A stretch of 64,000 nt of DNA from Uloborus plumipes (lineage: Eukaryota; Arthropoda; Arachnida; Araneae; Uloboridae): assembly GCA_038373865.1 (NCBI GenBank), contig JAXGGA010005188.1, positions 1 through 64,000 of the forward strand, read 5' to 3'. Below the pieces are notes generated by a model that did not search any database, was not told the origin of the DNA, and was given only the letters and a program-made list of their open reading frames with translations. The position numbers and the translations under genes are program-made. Numbering within the stretch: the first letter of the stretch is position 1; every line of letters begins with the position of its first letter. Below, piece after piece: positions 1 through 11,224 of the stretch.

Positions 1-837
1 ATTGGCAAATTCGTATTTGTCACTAAAATTCCGCTTTCTTTTTTTTTGTGATTGGGGGATTAGATAGCGCAGTTTATAAATGCAGCTGGGAACAGTAAAA
101 CGACTATCGCCGCCTTGACCACTCAGGAACAACATGTATAGTAAGACATCATAAGTAATTGAAACTTCCATTACAAAGACAAAAATCATCATTTGATAAT
201 TCTGTATTTAATATGTTCTGAAAATATTAATATACTAACGTTATTTCGCCCCTTGAAGCTATGTAGATTCACCTACATAGTGCACGAATACACTGACCAA
301 TTAAGCACACTCATTACACAAGTAGAAAAAAAATCATAAATGTCATTCATTGAACAAGTTTAAAAACTAGAGATTATTATAAATTATTTTTAACAGTGTA
401 AAAATATCCCTTCTTTTTCAGAAAATCTTACACCTAATATTTTTTAAAGTTTCGAGTTTTAATCAACTGTCTTTATACTCAGGAAATTTAATCATATAAT
501 TGCTGAATATTCAACCTCCTGTATTATATTTAAACTTTGCAGCTTTCGTTATTAAATCTTTCATACCGGACTTTAATATCCGACACGTCATTCAGAAACT
601 CTTAGGTTTCATATTAAATAATCTCTTTTTTTCAGTAAAAGCGTCCTTTTTTCAATAGGAAAGGTTTCTACTGTGATTAAATAAAATTCTTTGAGGATGA
701 AATTTTACTTTGCTTAGCATTAAAATAAAAAAGGTTACTTTTGTTCAAATGTGTGTCAACTTTGCGATAACATTTCTTAAATTTCGTAATAAAAAAACTA
801 CGTAAGTAAAAAATCTTAAACGATAGAGAATACTCAG
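1..837. other. AT-rich intergenic or intronic DNA, no gene seen
   Basis: I see no exon with family similarity here. A modestly GC-richer patch at about 60-150 contains ATGTATA directly followed by gtaaga (ATG at 134). This could be a tiny start exon ending in phase 1 for the Ly6 gene downstream, but the splice match alone is weak. Confidence 0.3.
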
Positions 838-1199
838 GGGCCACTCCATGAAAAGTGAAACCAATTGGTCAAAAATTCATATTGAAGTTATGTGGCTGTG
901 TTATACATCATTTTAAAGCTTAAGATGTATATTTTAAGAATCCTGCATTGGTTTTTTGGTGGGAGTTAGAATAATACTTGTTTTCTTAGTTGGAAGTACG
1001 ATATTCACGAACTTGTAAAAAAATCAGAAAAAAGAACACATTTTCAAATGCATATTTCTCATCGAAAAATAAAAACAAAAATAACTACTTGTAGCACAAT
1101 TTTAACTACTAAGACGGTACTATAATAATATGCATTCATTAATTTCTTTTGAATTGATCTAAATTGTGTAATTGAAGTTTGAAAAAAAAGAAGTTTGAT

Positions 1200-2992
1200 G
1201 TTACATCTGTAACAAAAAAGAAGCAAAAGTTGTCATCACGTCCTAAAAAATCAAAATAAAAAAAACCCCTTAATGGTCCTTTTGGCAAATTCTTAGAGCA
1301 ATTGCCCACCATAGTTAAAAGTATTGCAACTGATTTAGTTTTTAAATTAATGCTGTTAAAGACGTAACATTTCGGACATAACAAATGGCTCTATGTTACG
1401 TCCATAGCAAAAGTAAATTTCCAATTAAATAGGTAAAAAGCACAGGATGAGCAATACATGTATATAGCATAATATGGTACGAGTACTATAAAGTTTCTAG
1501 TATTCTGATTTTGAAATTTTTAATTATGTCGGCATGTAATTGAAATTTATTGGCGAAAATGCCGTTCAAATTTCGAAAACGTCAGACGAAAAAGGACACA
1601 TTTTTTCATTCAAAAAAAAAAAAAAAAAATTATCAAAATTGACCAACTGTCACCAAGAAGGTTAAATTTTAGTTTGGTACTAGTATTCTGCTATATCATC
1701 CAACATTTTTAAATTTTTAAGTTCTCCTAAGACCAATCACTGATTCCAGGGATGAATTTACTTTTCCCGATTTTTTTTATGTAGCAGCCCCATTATGCAT
1801 TAATTTTAAGAATACAAATAAATAAATTTGTGTGAAGGCCCTTCTAAACTTTTCTTGTGTCAATCTTTCTTGGAAATAATTGTCCTAAGATGCATTAATT
1901 TACTGTTACATATTGACATATCGGCATATGCTCTCAACTCCCCCAGACTTACCCAAATTTTCTAAAACTGTTACAGTATAACTTAAAATATTCAAATAAT
2001 GTGTTAATTAATGCTACTGTATTGTTTTAGCACAAAAATTTTTGTTTATTCCTGCTTTAAAATACTGTTTTCTACTTTCAAATCAGAGATGTTACGTCTG
2101 TAACACCACTTTGTTTCGTCCGTAACAAGTTTATGAATTTTTTTCACAAATTCGGTAGTCAAAATCCACACAATCTTTATGGTTTTAGAAAGCTTGAAGT
2201 CTCTAGAACACGTATTAAAAAAAAAAGTTCAAAATTTCCGTATAATTCAGAGGAATATTGTAAGTTGTATGACATAGTCGAGTTTTTGATGTTTTGTGAA
2301 TTACATCTGTAACAGGCAGTTTTTAATTTCTGTATTTTTTTGTAATTAAGCAATCTGCACGCAAATTTAATGTAGCATAAACATCATCAAGTTACACAAC
2401 AGGAAAAAAAATTAAAGACTTTCATCAGCCCAAACCAGAATTATTTGTGTTCAAAGTCTGCGATTGTTACGTCTGTAACGATGGAATTACCCTCAGTCAG
2501 AACTTGAGCCACATTTTTTCTGCGTATATGGTTAAAATATAATCAAGAATTTGACTCCAACACTGATGTTAGTAATAAATCTGACATTTATATTTCCTAA
2601 TATATTGGTGGGGATGTCTGACGAAGTGTTCTATTTGCACGTGAACAGTAGAAAGCTGAGCTGCTTCAGTACGCCACGATAGAGTGAGAGATGCAGACGT
2701 CCATTGCGTTACGCATCATTATTAAATTTTTCACAAAAAAATGTGCACCAAACCTTCTAAAATTCTAAGACTGCTTTAAGTACAGATTGGAGCAGAAGAA
2801 TTTTTTCAGACTCGAGTGTATTAGTTAACTTACAAGTACTAATATTGAATAAAAAAAGTAAAAAAAAAATCCGACCCTGATTGCCAGGGCCGGGCAGTTT
2901 GGGCGGCTACCTAGTGCCTCGCGTTTAGGGGTGCCCTCGATGACTTGTATGATTATTATTAATTTCTTTTCCTTTTTTTGTTACGTCTGTCC
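1200..2992. repeat. Region with dispersed GTTACGTCTGTAAC motifs
   Basis: The near-palindromic motif GTTACRTCTGTAAC recurs at 1200-1213, 2091-2104, 2301-2313 (first base missing) and 2466-2479. Partial copies lie near 1361, 1394, 2117 and 2980. Spacing is irregular. Such arrays are common inside nonautonomous DNA transposons, but I could not find paired terminal repeats, so the element limits are unknown. Confidence 0.5.
2868..2955. other. GC-rich unidentified patch
   Basis: About 90 bases, much richer in G and C than the surroundings (centred on gccagggccgggcag). It is not a recognisable exon or tRNA. It may be a fragment of an old repeat. Confidence 0.2.
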
Positions 2993-3475
2993 TACACAAG
3001 CTTCAGTTAGTATAATGCACGCAACAATGAATAATAATATATTGATAGGAACGTTCTACTTTAACTGAACTGTAATTTTGACAGCTTTTTTATTTAGTTA
3101 AAGAATAGTCTATAACATTCTACTGTAAGATTCTTACAGATTATAATAAAAGATCTGTTAGAATCTATAAGATTCTACTTCAACTTTTTTCAATCTTATA
3201 GATTCTCTCAAAGAAAATCTCTAAAGAAATGTAAAATTGAAAATAGCAAAGTCTCAGCTCCGCTAGATCAGGGACGAAAAGCTTCTATTGTAAAACCTTT
3301 TTGGACTCGAAAACTATTTCTATGTCCAGTAGTTTTAAGAGCACTGTTAAATTATACCTAAGGTAAAACATAGGTTTAAGAAAAATAGACGGACGTTTTC
3401 GCCTTTACATCTTTAGGCGCGTAATAATTTTTGCAATGAGTAGTTCTTGGCGTTTCTATTCTTTTTATTTTAATG

Positions 3476-3730
3476 GATAGGGGAAACTAGGGAGATTTGA
3501 CCCAACTTTTGGTTTTTCAATTTTCAATTTCTTTTGTGTAATAGTTAGAGCTCAATAAAAATATATATAAATGCTATGTTATTTTGTGGATTATTGTGAC
3601 TGAAAATAATTGCTTAAATTGTAGTAGAAATGGCTCAAAAAATTAAATGCCGAATGTCTATATTTGGGTCAAGTGTCCCCAGGTATAGGGAAACTTGACC
3701 CAATGCATAGGGAAACATGACCCAACTTAT
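3476..3730. repeat. Cluster of GGGAAAnnTGACCCAA motifs
   Basis: Motifs of the form aGGGAAACtTGACCCAA occur at about 3490, 3687 and 3708, with one in the opposite sense (gggtcaagtgtcccc) at about 3665. This resembles the ends and subterminal repeats of a short DNA transposon. No convincing partner end was found. Confidence 0.4.
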
Positions 3731-4315
3731 GAATGTAAGAATATTCATAAATATTGACATGAAAGCCACAGGTTTGATACTATTTTTAGTTTTAAGGAGT
3801 GGTATTTGAAGTGGCGCAATTTTTAGATGAAGTGTTAGATATTTTTTCTTTACTAAATCCTATTCGACATCAGCAGAAAAGCAAAAGTCGAATTCAAAAC
3901 TTATGACTCTGCAATTTTGTATGGTAATGTCACTAGGATTGAAAAAAGTTTCAATTTGCTCCAAATCTCATTCAGACACAGTAATAACATCATTTGAATC
4001 TGCTACCTTCTGATCCGCTAGAAAATTTTAGTAAAAATATTATAAATTAGTTTCTTTTGCTGAGCCAACAAAATGCCTCGCCCTCTTTTTTCTCACAAAA
4101 CTTCACTTACCCAGTCTTCAACTTGCACTTTCTGGCTATAAAGCTCTTCCACTTGAGTATTTTGACTTGTCTAATTACTTAGTGGTATATTGCGACTCTG
4201 AAGTGTCAGATTCTACAGTTCGTGACTAAACTTGCAGTATTGGGAAAACTACTCGGGTTTTAATCACAACAATAAATATAGTGATTACTTAGACAAAATT
4301 TAATCATTTGAACTA

Positions 4316-4558
4316 TTTTTTTTTTTTTTTTTTTTTTTGTGTGCCAGCCAGGCTGGCAATTTGGGGTGCGCTGCTTCACTTTTCCAACTGTACCATTATT
4401 TGGTGTAAAGTCCGACTTCCACAGTACACGCATGCCATAAGTACCCGTTTATAGGGTAGGCAACCTTTCACACAACAACACATTCACACAAAGAAAGGAC
4501 AAGGACAGAGAGAGAAAGCATACCCATGCCCAAGCCGGGACTCGAACCCGGGGCCACA
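4316..4558 (-). repeat. tRNA-derived SINE with target-site duplication
   Basis: On the minus strand the element begins with a RNA polymerase III B box (GGTTCGAGTCC, at 4548-4538), continues through a roughly 170-base body and ends in a poly-A tract (poly-T at 4316-4338 on the plus strand). It is flanked by an 11-bp duplication, CATTTGAACTA, at 4305-4315 and 4559-4569, as expected for LINE-driven retroposition. The A box is missing, so the copy is 5' truncated and probably inactive. Confidence 0.85.
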
Positions 4559-4569
4559 CATTTGAACTA

Positions 4570-6418
4570 AATCACAATATGTTAAAATAAGCACCGTTAT
4601 TTTAAACATATTACCGATGAAAACATTAAGCTCAATTGCAAATGAAAATACTATAACTGGTACTTGCCTTTAATTTGAATCACAGCTTGTAAGGTGTATT
4701 GACACAAGCAAAACTAACATGGTCTTCGAGCTACCTCAGTTTAACTTTCAAATATCCCGCATTAAAAGACAAACTATTTGTGCATAGTCTTGCGCATTCT
4801 AAACAGTTTTTTTTTTTTTTCTGTTATTCACCTTGCAGTATTAAACTGTATTAGAAGAAGAATGTTACTGTAAAATTAACAATTATTTTTTGCAGTGTAG
4901 ACAATGTTAAATGTATGAGAAGTATAAAGATAGTTAAAGAAGAAAGATGATTCCACTAATTTCTCATATCTTACATATGAGTCTCCCCCCCCCCCCCCAA
5001 AAAAAGTGCCGTTTGAATAGTTTCCGGCACACTAGATTTTTTACTCTGCGCCGATATGTCTTTCAACTTGCAATATTTGAATAAAAACTGCTTTAAAATA
5101 GCTCCTAAAACTCTCATAAATATCCCCATTAAGTGCTTTGGAGTAAAAATTGAATATGAGAAGAGAGAGAGAGGGGGGAGAAAAATGTACATAAAAAAAT
5201 GTGTGACTATATATCACCGAACATTTAGATAACCCTATAAACTGATAGAAACGGCCGTATTGGATTTTTGCCAGCAGTGTTGAAGTGCTTTATAATTTTT
5301 TGTTGAACTTGGAAAGAAGAAAGAAATATTATTACACTGCGATGCAAAAGTTTAGACAAAATGCAAATACATGAATAAAAAGAAAACTATTCAGCGAAAT
5401 GCTTTCAAATTTCTACTGCAGGTACACAATATGGTTCCAAATACGGGTCTGGAGTTTTTAAAAATATTACCGAAACGAAAATCGGAAATTTGCAAAAGAC
5501 AATTTTTTTAACTGTTTCAAAAGTTTAGACAAAGTTAGACATTTTAGAACAATTTTCGCTGTCTGATGATAAAACGATTTACATGATCTTAACCGATGTA
5601 GTAGGGGAACCGGTGCAGTTGTTAACTGAAAAAGCTAAATGTGTTCAAAGTTTGATTGTCTCTAGTAGTTGATGATTGTTCGTTAGTTGTAGTTGTTCAC
5701 TAATGAACATCGAATTATCTTTTTGCTTCAGATTTAAATGAATTGAATATGCAGATAGTTTCATGAATCTCCTTTTCACAGTTTATCAGAAGACAAATTG
5801 CCTTTCAAAGCACTTCTACTTTTCTGAAATTCTTTCTCTAATCGCAGCAGAAAAGTTTTTATTCTTCATTTTAATTCATTGATTTATAGGAAATTTCGAA
5901 TATTTCACGATACCGCGATTTTCGCTGTCCGCCGTACTTAAAATTATCTCGAACTCAAAATGAGTTAAGTGAGCTTCAGATCGGAAGAAATCGCATCGCA
6001 AAATAAAACACTCGGGACTTGAGGTTGTGTACTGGTTTCAATATTTGTTTTGCGTAGTACGCATGCACTTATTTTCAGCTACCACGATTTTTTTGCTATC
6101 ACTTATGGGTATGAAGACAACATTAGAATTTGCGCTTACAACTAAAAAAATTAGAAAACACTTTTCAATGACATTCGGGAATTTTTAAAAGAAAAGGATA
6201 TGTATGCCTTCGACATGGTGTCAATTGTACTCAACATTTTTGGGAAAAAAATTGTAGTCCTGAAGTACAGCAAAAATCTGAGTTTAAATGCGGCAGTGCA
6301 CTTAAAATCGGTTTCTTTTTATAATTCTGTCAACAGTACTGAACACTGATTTAGTTCTATTGTCTTTACCAACAGTACTGAACACTGATTTTTTAAAAAC
6401 AATCTTCTTCTCTTACAG
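4570..6418. other. Noncoding, AT-rich; MITE end near 4898
   Basis: A single end of a CACTGCAAAA-type MITE (the family at 25189-27147) is visible at about 4860-4898, followed by TA. A poly-C run lies at about 4984-4998. A direct repeat of acagtactgaacactgatt (about 6333 and 6372) sits just before the candidate exon at 6419. No gene is recognised. Confidence 0.35.
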
Positions 6419-6466
6419 GACTTTTGACTCACTGTCTACTTGTAAATGCTGAAGAAGAATGTGTAT
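6419..6466 (+). CDS. Probable early exon of the Ly6/uPAR gene (end of signal peptide)
   Basis: A strong acceptor (tcttctcttacag) precedes and a consensus donor (gtaagt) follows this 48-base block. Read in phase 1 at both ends it gives LLTHCLLVNAEEECV, which looks like the hydrophobic end of a secretory signal peptide, a likely cleavage after NA, and the start of the mature chain. The phase matches the downstream exon at 14778 exactly, so joining them adds no stop. The start-codon exon is not certain: a tiny ATGTATA exon at 134 would fit the phase, but would make an unusually short signal peptide, and a start beyond the left edge is possible. The assignment rests on splice sites, phase and hydrophobicity only. 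Confidence 0.5.
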
Positions 6467-8160
6467 GTAAGTATAAAAAAAATTTTAAGTTGAATTTTTA
6501 AATGTATTGCGATGCATATCACTGAGACTATAAAATGCAGAACATAGCTTGTTAAAGTTAAGTAAGAAAAATAAACGCACTTGATAACTTTAAATTATTT
6601 AAAATCTCGCGAACAAAACTTAACGCTTATTATTCGTAAAAATAAAACTCTTTCATAACTTAAGCAATCATTTTAAACTTCTAGACAATTTCTTTCACGT
6701 CATTTTATTTGAAAAATACTAAATATGAACACGCGGTTAGTGATACACGTGAGTTGATGGCTTCAAAGGTAATGCTCAATCAGGATGATATTTTCTAAGA
6801 CGAAAGAAATCTTATTATTCCAAGATTGAAAACGAAAAAAAAAACTTCCTCATACTATTTGCGATTCAGGTACATTGTTCTAGTCACTTGTACATCAACA
6901 CTTATCAGCAACACTACGGATATCCAAGACGTATTGATTTTATGCAGATAGTATGTCTTTACCCTACCTTTTTTTATTTTATCTTTATACACAATACAAT
7001 GCATAGTATTATTCCTCAAACGATGGAAACCCTAATGGTTGAAAAGTGATGTTATTCTCCTGATCTATGTTCTATTGATGATGAATCCATTTTTATCCAT
7101 GGAAAATGCCATATTCTGCACGCTACATATCACTCAATTTTCGTCGTAGGTCTAATACTTTTTTGATACGTTGTGTTTTTGATGTACATTGAAAATAGAA
7201 AAAAATATTTGTTACTCTATTAAAGCTATTGTACAATTATAATTCAACTTCGCAGAGATGGCCTATGACTCCTCCTTTTTTCAGGATTGTCCATTTTTAG
7301 GAAGGGGTGATACGCAGGTGAAAATTGAGGAATGGGATTCACGATTGATGGGGGAATTTGAATGGGTAGAAATTCTACCTATTTTAAGGAATGGACTCGT
7401 TTTCTCATTTGATTGACACCGGCCATCTCGTCGCGGTTGAATTATACTGACTTAGTTTAAAACTCAATCTGAAAATTGGGCAGTTAAGATTTCTTGAAAG
7501 AAAAATTATTTTTATCAATTTTCAAATTGTGCTCAGCTTTGCTTACGAAACCTTCTTTTTCGTTCATCAAAATCATCCTTTACTTATGTTTTATAAAGTT
7601 TCTTAAAGATAATAACTTATACGGCAATGAATTATTTCAACTTTGAAAATAAAAGAAAAATTTATTAATTTCAGGGAGTTATCAAACAAACATAGACGAC
7701 ATAAATATAAGTAGTGATTTTAAATGAAGCGGTGTGGTTATAGCATGTTATTATATAGTTACTGAAAATTTTAGCTATGTTAAGATAAATTTCAAAACCA
7801 TTAAAGAATTCATTTTCTACTCTGATGAATCTGATGGTATTAGTTCGTAACAACCAGAATAAGACGTAAGAGTGAACTCGTCCCTCTCGGAGAAACTTTA
7901 AAGAATTTCAAATGTAGAAATAAGTAGACTTTCATGCTTATACAATAACCCTAGTTTCATCAAGGAAAATCACGAATAGTGTAAAATTGAAAACAAAAAA
8001 AAAAAAAAAAAATAAAATAATAATAAATAAATAAATAAATCGTTGCCAATTGAAAGGGCATATTGAGACATTTATTTGACGCAAAAAAAAATTTTTGCTG
8101 CCCTGTTATCGAGACATCTTGTATATTAAAAACTGATCGTATGTATGGATACAATATGTA
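6467..8160. other. Probable intron, nothing recognised
   Basis: AT-rich sequence between the candidate exon and the foldback element. It holds a short palindrome (GGTAGAAATTCTACC near 7366) and an (AAAT)n tract at about 8018-8040. I see no coding signal. Confidence 0.4.
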
Positions 8161-8167
8161 TATATTA

Positions 8168-10452
8168 GGGTGGACCGAAAAAACACTTTTTTTTATTTCG
8201 AATTTGTAATAGCGCGGAAAAGTTGCGAATTATGAAGACAAAAAGAAGGGAAAAAAAATTATCGAAATCGGTTGATATCTTCCGATCGCGCATAAGGCCT
8301 AAAGTTTGACAAAAAATGAAAAAAACTTCATTTTCGGGATTTTTTTTTTAAATTTTTGAATTGGATGTTTTCGAAATGTAATAGTGCTGAAAAGAAGCTA
8401 ATTGTGAAGACAAAAAGAAAGAAAAAAATTATCGAAATCCATTGATATCTTCCGATCGCGCAAAAGGCCTAAAATTTGACAAAATATGAAAAAAACTTCA
8501 TTTTTGCGATTTTTTTTGAAAAAATTTTGAATGAAATGTTTTCATAATTTTTTCGCGCGGAAAAGTTTATAATTATGAAAACAAAAAGAGGGATAAAAAG
8601 GAGGAAAAAAAATTATCGAAATCGATTAATATCTTCCGGTAGTGCCTAAGGCCTAAACTTTGACAAAATATGAAAAAACATCATTTTTGCGATTTTTTGT
8701 TTAATTTTTTGAATTAGATGTTTTCGTAATACAATAGTTTGTAATGTTTACTAATATAGCCTTAAAACATTGTGCTTTGATTTTGTTTTGGTCAGTTAAT
8801 ATCTTCCGGTTGCGCATTAACCCCAAAATTACCCAAAATAATAATTAAAAAAAGTTACTTTTTACGCGTTTTTGGTTTTTGATGAATATTTTTTTGTGAA
8901 AAAACCGTACTTTTTTTGAGAAAGACTGACAATAATATAGAAAATCAAACTACCACAGGTTCAGTCGATGTTATCCAGTTGCGAAAAGCCTTAGAAACTC
9001 TCATGCGTAGACGTCGGGCAGCAATCCAGGCAACGTCGCTCGCCTGGCAACGGCTCTCTTCCACTCCATCGCCGCCTTCCTAGGACCACGTCAGCTGTCT
9101 GCCTATACTGTTTTTTCAGTCTGCGTTTCTATGTACTAATCGCAGTGTACTATTATTTAGTTCAATCTAGCGTTTTTAATTTTGAAATGCTTGTAGTCTT
9201 CTGTAATGATGTAGTTTTCTGCTCTGTGTGAACTCTGTGCTTTAACGAAAAAGTTATACAATTGCCGAGCCAAATAACAAGACAAATACTCTAATAACAA
9301 GACAAATATTTGGCTGCCTCACTTTTGATACTCCAAAAGAACAGCCATCAAACAAGCCGTCCACTGGCAAGGACATCATTAGGTGCCGTACTCAAGGAAG
9401 GTTAAATTTGGCCCTAGAAATTAATAGTGATGTCTTCGCAGGTAGGCAATTAGTTTGATGGCAGTTCTTTGGAGTGCCAAAAGTGGGGCAGCCAAATATT
9501 TGTCTTGCTATTAGAGTATTTGTCTTGTAATTACATAACTTTTTGTTAAATCACAGAGTCCACACACAGCAGGAAACTACATCATTACAGAAGACTACAA
9601 GATTTTCAAAATCAAAACAGCTAGATTGAATTAAATAATAGTACACTGCGATTACTACATAGAAGCGCAGACTGAAAAAACAATATAGGCAGACAGCTGA
9701 CATGGTCTTAAGAAGGCGGTGATGGAGTGAAAGAGAACCGTAGCCAGGCGAGCGACGTTGCCTTAATTGCTGCCCAACGTCTGCGCATGAGAGTTTCTAA
9801 GGCTTTTCGCAACTGGATAACATGGAACTGAACCTGTGGTAGTTTATTTTTCTATATTATTGTCAGTCTGTCTCAAAAAAAAATACGGTTTTTTCACAAA
9901 AAATTATTCATCAAAAACCAAAAACGCGTAAAAAGTAACTTTTTTTAATTATTATTTTGGGTAATTTTGGGGTTAATGCGCAACCGGAAGATATTAACTG
10001 ACCAAAACGAAATCAAAGCACAATGTTCTAAGGTTATATTAGTAAACGTTACAAACTATTGTATTACGAAAACATCTAATTCAAAAAATTAAACAAAAAA
10101 TCGCAAAAATGATGTTTTTTCATATTTTGTCAAAGTTTAGGCCCTAGGCACGACCGGAAGATGTTAATCGATTTCGATAATTTTTTTAACTCCTTTTTAT
10201 CCCTCTTTTTGTCTTCATAATTATAAACTTTTTTGCGCGAAAAAATAATGAAAACATTTTATTCAAAATTTTTTCAAAAAAAATCGCAAAAATGAAGTTT
10301 TTTCATTTTTTGTCAAACTTTAGGCCTTATGCGCGATCGGAAGATATCAACCGATTTCGATAATTTTTTTCCCTTCTTTTTGCCTTCATAATTCGCAACT
10401 TTTCCGCGCTATTACAAATTCGAAATAAAAAAAAGTGTTTTTTCGGCCCACC

Positions 10453-10453
<1 letters not shown>
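8168..10453. mobile_element. Foldback (giant inverted-repeat) element with tandem units in its arms
   Basis: The left arm (8168-9356) reads GGGTGGACCGAAAAAACACT inward, and the right arm (9451-10453) is its near-complete reverse complement, leaving a spacer of only about 94 bases. Each arm's outer part is built from degenerate units of about 180 bases containing the conserved string GATATCTTCCGATCGCGC. The left arm has four units and the right arm three, which accounts for the length difference. The inner part of each arm is a GC-richer block (for example 9005-9110). No transposase is encoded. The flanks are TA-rich on both sides, so the target duplication cannot be read. It probably lies in intron 1 of the Ly6 gene. 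Confidence 0.85.

Positions 10454-10455
<2 letters not shown>

Positions 10456-10515
<60 letters not shown>
10456..10515. repeat. (TA)n microsatellite
   Basis: About 60 bases of uninterrupted TA dinucleotides abut the right end of the foldback element, which suggests insertion into, or expansion from, a TA-rich target. Confidence 0.95.
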
Positions 10516-10518
<3 letters not shown>

Positions 10519-11224
10519 ACATTGAAACACCTACCACGTAAGAGCTCAGTAAGTTCCCATTTAATCTAACTGGTTATCGTATAGCAGCATTTTCCGTAGC
10601 AATTCCAATGCCTGACTAACTTACTAGTACCCAGAAGTAAATCATCAATGCTTGTGGTCCTGATACTAATACTGGTATGAAACCCGCCGATCATCCTTCA
10701 TTTTGATCCATACTTTGTACTGTAGCAGCTACTATCAAAGTGGCTTTCTGTCACTTATACTGCGCCCTGTCTAAAATGGATGCTAGGCGTTTTAGCCAAA
10801 TAAACTCATGCACCTCAAACAACCGAAAAGAAAACAGAAACCACAGCCCGAGCTTGCAGCTGCATTTTCTACCCAAACTCAGGTAAGAGATAATGCAGCT
10901 TTGGAGAGGGGGGGGGGGGGTAATCGTTACAACTCACTTTAAGCTATTATTTTATTGACTAATTACTTAGTAGAGTAAACTAACGTTTTAAGTTTTCCAT
11001 TTTATATGAAGAATAATATTATTTCGGGTAATGAAGCTATATACTCAAACTCTCGAAATTGCTCATTTTCGACAGAATTCGATCGCGTTGAGCGACCTCT
11101 AAATATTATTCAATTGAGCTAAAATTTTACGTACATCACATTCATGAATAGTGTAAAAAAACTGCAGGGTAAGACCAGAGAAATTCAAAAAAAAATTTTT
11201 TTGAATCACCCTAATATACATATA
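10516..11224. other. Intronic DNA, nothing recognised
   Basis: Contains a poly-G run near 10911-10921 and a small palindrome (ttcaaaaaaaaatttttttgaa) at about 11183-11204. No coding signal is seen. Confidence 0.4.

Noticed and set aside
134..140. ATGTATA followed by gtaaga as the Ly6 start exon
   Set aside because: The phase fits, but the resulting signal peptide would be only about 13 residues; not supported strongly enough to annotate as CDS.
3476..3730. CRISPR-like repeated motif cluster
   Set aside because: Motif copies are irregularly spaced, partly inverted and embedded in eukaryotic DNA; they fit transposon subterminal repeats.
7255..7440. Small element with AGATGGCC/GGCCATCT ends
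   Set aside because: Only 8 matching bases and no target duplication; could easily be chance.
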